Shown here piece after piece: positions 6,801-7,394 of a stretch of DNA of 7,394 bases (its first letter is position 1; the number at the start of each line of letters is the position of its first letter). Made by a program: the position numbers and the translations under genes. The notes below the pieces were generated by a model. That model was not told the origin of the DNA. It saw only the letters and a program-made list of their open reading frames with translations, and searched no databases. The DNA is from Chloroflexota bacterium (GTDB taxonomy: Bacteria > Chloroflexota > Ktedonobacteria > Ktedonobacterales > Ktedonobacteraceae), in NCBI GenBank assembly GCA_027316975.1, contig DAHVFL010000226.1, positions 1 through 7,394 on the forward strand, in the 5' to 3' direction.

Positions 6801-7394
6801 CGGGGGTATTGGTAAATTCGATGACCTGATCGCGGAACGTCCCTTCAGCTAGCACTGCGCCCAGAAGGAAGCCCATATCTTCGTTCAGGGTCTCCGGAAG
6901 TGTATGCTGCTTCACACGAGATTTTTGGACAACGGTGGGGTAAAATGGATGCAGGTCAACAGGCTGCTCCGGCCACAAGATGGCGCTTCGATCCATGACG
7001 ACATAATCGCCGATGGCTAATTGGGCAATGGTCTTCCACGTGAGCGTGACGCGCCCATCAGAATCGTGAGGCACCGCAACCAGCAGGGGATGGTTTGCCG
7101 TACCTGTGACTTCGTATCCTCGCCGGGTCACTACGCGCCATGTGGGGAACGCGCCGCAATCCCACCACTTACTGGCCGTGCTGGTTCTCCCATCTTTTGA
7201 CAGGACACGCACAGAAACATCTTCGACGCCCGGTTGTGAGATCTGGTTGATCGGCACCAGCCCTTTTTCGGTAACGACGAGTGTGTCTCCCGTTACACAA
7301 TAGCGCATGGCCGCTGGTGGGTCGTCGTCCTGCGATCCGAAATTTCCCTGCCCCAGCACGAGAGGGTAGCGCATTGACCAGGGCTGCGCCATAC
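3802..7394 (-). CDS. gyrA: DNA gyrase subunit A, 5'-truncated by the window, interrupted by an intein
   Basis: This is the DNA breakage-reunion subunit of gyrase, which with GyrB introduces negative supercoils. The frame enters from the right edge. The first visible Met (codon 7390-7392) is internal, matching E. coli Met92 in RMAQP, so about 91 codons including the quinolone-resistance core are outside. Numbering from that Met, extein residues 1-31 end in AAMRY, whose Tyr31 is the catalytic tyrosine (E. coli Tyr122). The intein occupies 32-471 and the extein resumes at TEAKL (472). Next come NGSTGIAVGMATNIPPHN (518-535), the tower and coiled-coil region (about 570-840), then a six-blade beta-pinwheel (about 850-1155) with the GyrA box QRRGGRG (876-882). 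The box argues for gyrase rather than topoisomerase IV. The last 39 residues (1158-1196) are strongly acidic. Odd residues before the tyrosine: VLGQGNFGS and QDDDPP, where VDGQGNFGS and a variant of IDGDPP are usual. The gene converges with the transpeptidase gene. Confidence 0.97.
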   Translation of the reverse strand, partial: MAQPWSMRYPLVLGQGNFGSQDDDPPAAMRYCVTGDTLVVTEKGLVPINQISQPGVEDVSVRVLSKDGRTSTASKWWDCGAFPTWRVVTRRGYEVTGTANHPLLVAVPHDSDGRVTLTWKTIAQLAIGDYVVMDRSAILWPEQPVDLHPFYPTVVQKSRVKQHTLPETLNEDMGFLLGAVLAEGTFRDQVIEFTNTPGDFAEHFIQAWQRAFPTCRLHIFEREPVSYGKKPFLQIQVVSQHVMAFIRALGLSGRSAQRQIPEIILRSPRHVAAAFLRGLFEGDGAVEKSGRSLLRLNLTASNHLMLRQVQTLLLRFGIVASLREDRTRHMYRLLISGYDNLALFANEIGFTSEVKSKALAAILNLHTGKALSRTDFVPYLAEYVRTHATCGQREWLSKHNFDRSDRLTAPLPRLTQVLPAVAVAEIENLARQHYLFERVESIEGAGEQPVYSVRVDSACHSFVANGFVNHNTEAKLATIADELLRDIEKDTVDFAPNYDNQAFEPTVMPARLPNLLLNGSTGIAVGMATNIPPHNLNEVCNGIIYLIENPEATTEDLARIVRGPDFPTGGTIQGREGIRNTYVNGRGRIVVRARTAIEEGERGRMSVIVTELPYQVNKAELVKKIAELTRDKKIDGISEVRDESDRQGMRILIELKRDATPESVLNSLYKYTAMQSAFNTNMLALVDQQPRILTLKAFLQHHINHREIVITRRTRYELAKAEARKHILEGLKIALDNMDSVIATIRASQRETAGLAEELQQKFSFSPEQAKAVLDMRLASLAALQRQKIEDELKDVLQHIDYYTMLLADIDEIRKLIKADLQELKDKFGDARRSDIEETEASVFLDEDLIRNEEVVVTLTEKGYIKRLPSNTYRAQRRGGRGINGMTTREDDTVRHLLVAHSHDSLLFFTDRGRVFQLRVYELPDTGRTAKGEHIINLISIEQRERVTAIVCVPKGVSRDFMIVATKKGEVKKTAMSEFEVVRRSGLIAMNLEEDDELIGAKLAHAGDDVLLITAHGKAIRFTVAELRSASRMSGGVRGIRLSDGDIMVSLNLTPLGSQLLVVTENGYGKRTPIKDYPTHTRGGGGVITSKVTDKTGAVATARVITGKDNDLMIISAAGVVIRTDVSAIHVAGRATQGVRLMNLGEGDKVVAVATTNGKKLEEVEGNGENGEQSEDGGEIVDVEGEEPGEESAEAD
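5980..7299 (-). mobile_element. GyrA intein (440 residues) with LAGLIDADG homing endonuclease
   Basis: An in-frame protein-splicing element runs from Cys32 to Asn471 of the visible GyrA frame, between catalytic Tyr31 and Thr472. Splicing block A is CVTGDTLVV (32-40). Block B is GTANHPLL with Thr98 and His101. Block F is PVYSVRVDSACHSF (449-462) with His460, and block G is GFVNHN with penultimate His470 and Asn471. Thr472 is the +1 nucleophile. All residues needed for class 1 splicing are present. The site (MRY/TE) and the flanking motifs match the mycobacterial GyrA inteins, such as that of M. xenopi, as I recall them. Unlike the M. xenopi mini-intein, this one keeps an endonuclease domain. 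The size is typical for an endonuclease-bearing intein. Spread is by homing into empty gyrA alleles, so horizontal acquisition is likely. Confidence 0.95.
6298..6885 (-). other. Two-motif LAGLIDADG homing endonuclease domain within the GyrA intein
   Basis: Residues about 170-365 of the visible frame hold the first motif FLLGAVLAEG (175-184, acidic Glu183) and the second motif FLRGLFEGDG (275-284, acidic Asp283). Between them lies the block D-like RQIPEIILRSP (258-268), and after them the block H-like LMLRQVQTLLLRFGI (304-318). Both metal-binding acidic residues are kept, and no stop or frameshift is seen, so the endonuclease may still cut. Its expected target is the uninterrupted gyrA junction around CGCTAT/ACTGAAG. 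Domain edges are approximate. Confidence 0.88.

Noticed and set aside
7390..7392. Using this ATG as the true start of a 1196-residue protein
   Set aside because: It matches internal Met92 of E. coli GyrA, the two preceding bases fit the Arg codon of RMAQP, and the frame stays open to the window edge.

Overview
The window holds three protein-coding genes in a bacterial chromosome segment. They are ffh (signal recognition particle GTPase, + strand), a lipoprotein L,D-transpeptidase directly behind it (+ strand), and, converging on them, a 5'-truncated gyrA (DNA gyrase subunit A, - strand) interrupted by a full-length intein with a LAGLIDADG homing endonuclease. Ffh, a lipobox signal peptide and a GyrA-type gyrase mark the DNA as bacterial. 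The moderately high G+C, the mycobacterial-type GyrA intein site and the interspersed palindromic repeats would fit Chloroflexota, perhaps Ktedonobacteria. That placement is an inference from memory of such genomes, not something the sequence proves.

Layout. Bases 1-127 carry the right end of a tandem repeat (73-bp period) built around a short palindrome. Bases 128-500 are non-coding. They contain a probable bidirectional intrinsic terminator (137-191), a decayed palindromic repeat (223-241), small palindromes near 295-331, and an extended -10 promoter with a good ribosome binding site for ffh. ffh occupies 501-2012. The L,D-transpeptidase gene follows at 2018-3715, and its ribosome binding site overlaps the end of ffh. 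Between the two convergent transcription units lies a perfect 76-bp palindrome (two 38-nt arms, no spacer) at 3718-3793. gyrA runs leftward from the right window edge to 3802. About 91 codons of its 5' end lie outside the window, estimated by alignment with E. coli GyrA recalled from memory.

Function. Ffh delivers signal-peptide-bearing nascent proteins to the membrane, and the adjacent lipoprotein is an exported cell-wall cross-linking enzyme. The two are probably co-transcribed and may be translationally coupled. GyrA is the DNA-cleaving subunit of gyrase. Its intein sits immediately after the catalytic tyrosine, so gyrase is inactive until protein splicing occurs. All recognisable splicing residues and both endonuclease acidic residues are present, so the element looks intact.

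No clearly new multi-gene system is visible. The most notable items are the intein at the gyrase active site, the perfect spacerless palindrome at the convergent junction, the ffh-L,D-transpeptidase pairing, and unusual residues in GyrA just before the catalytic tyrosine.
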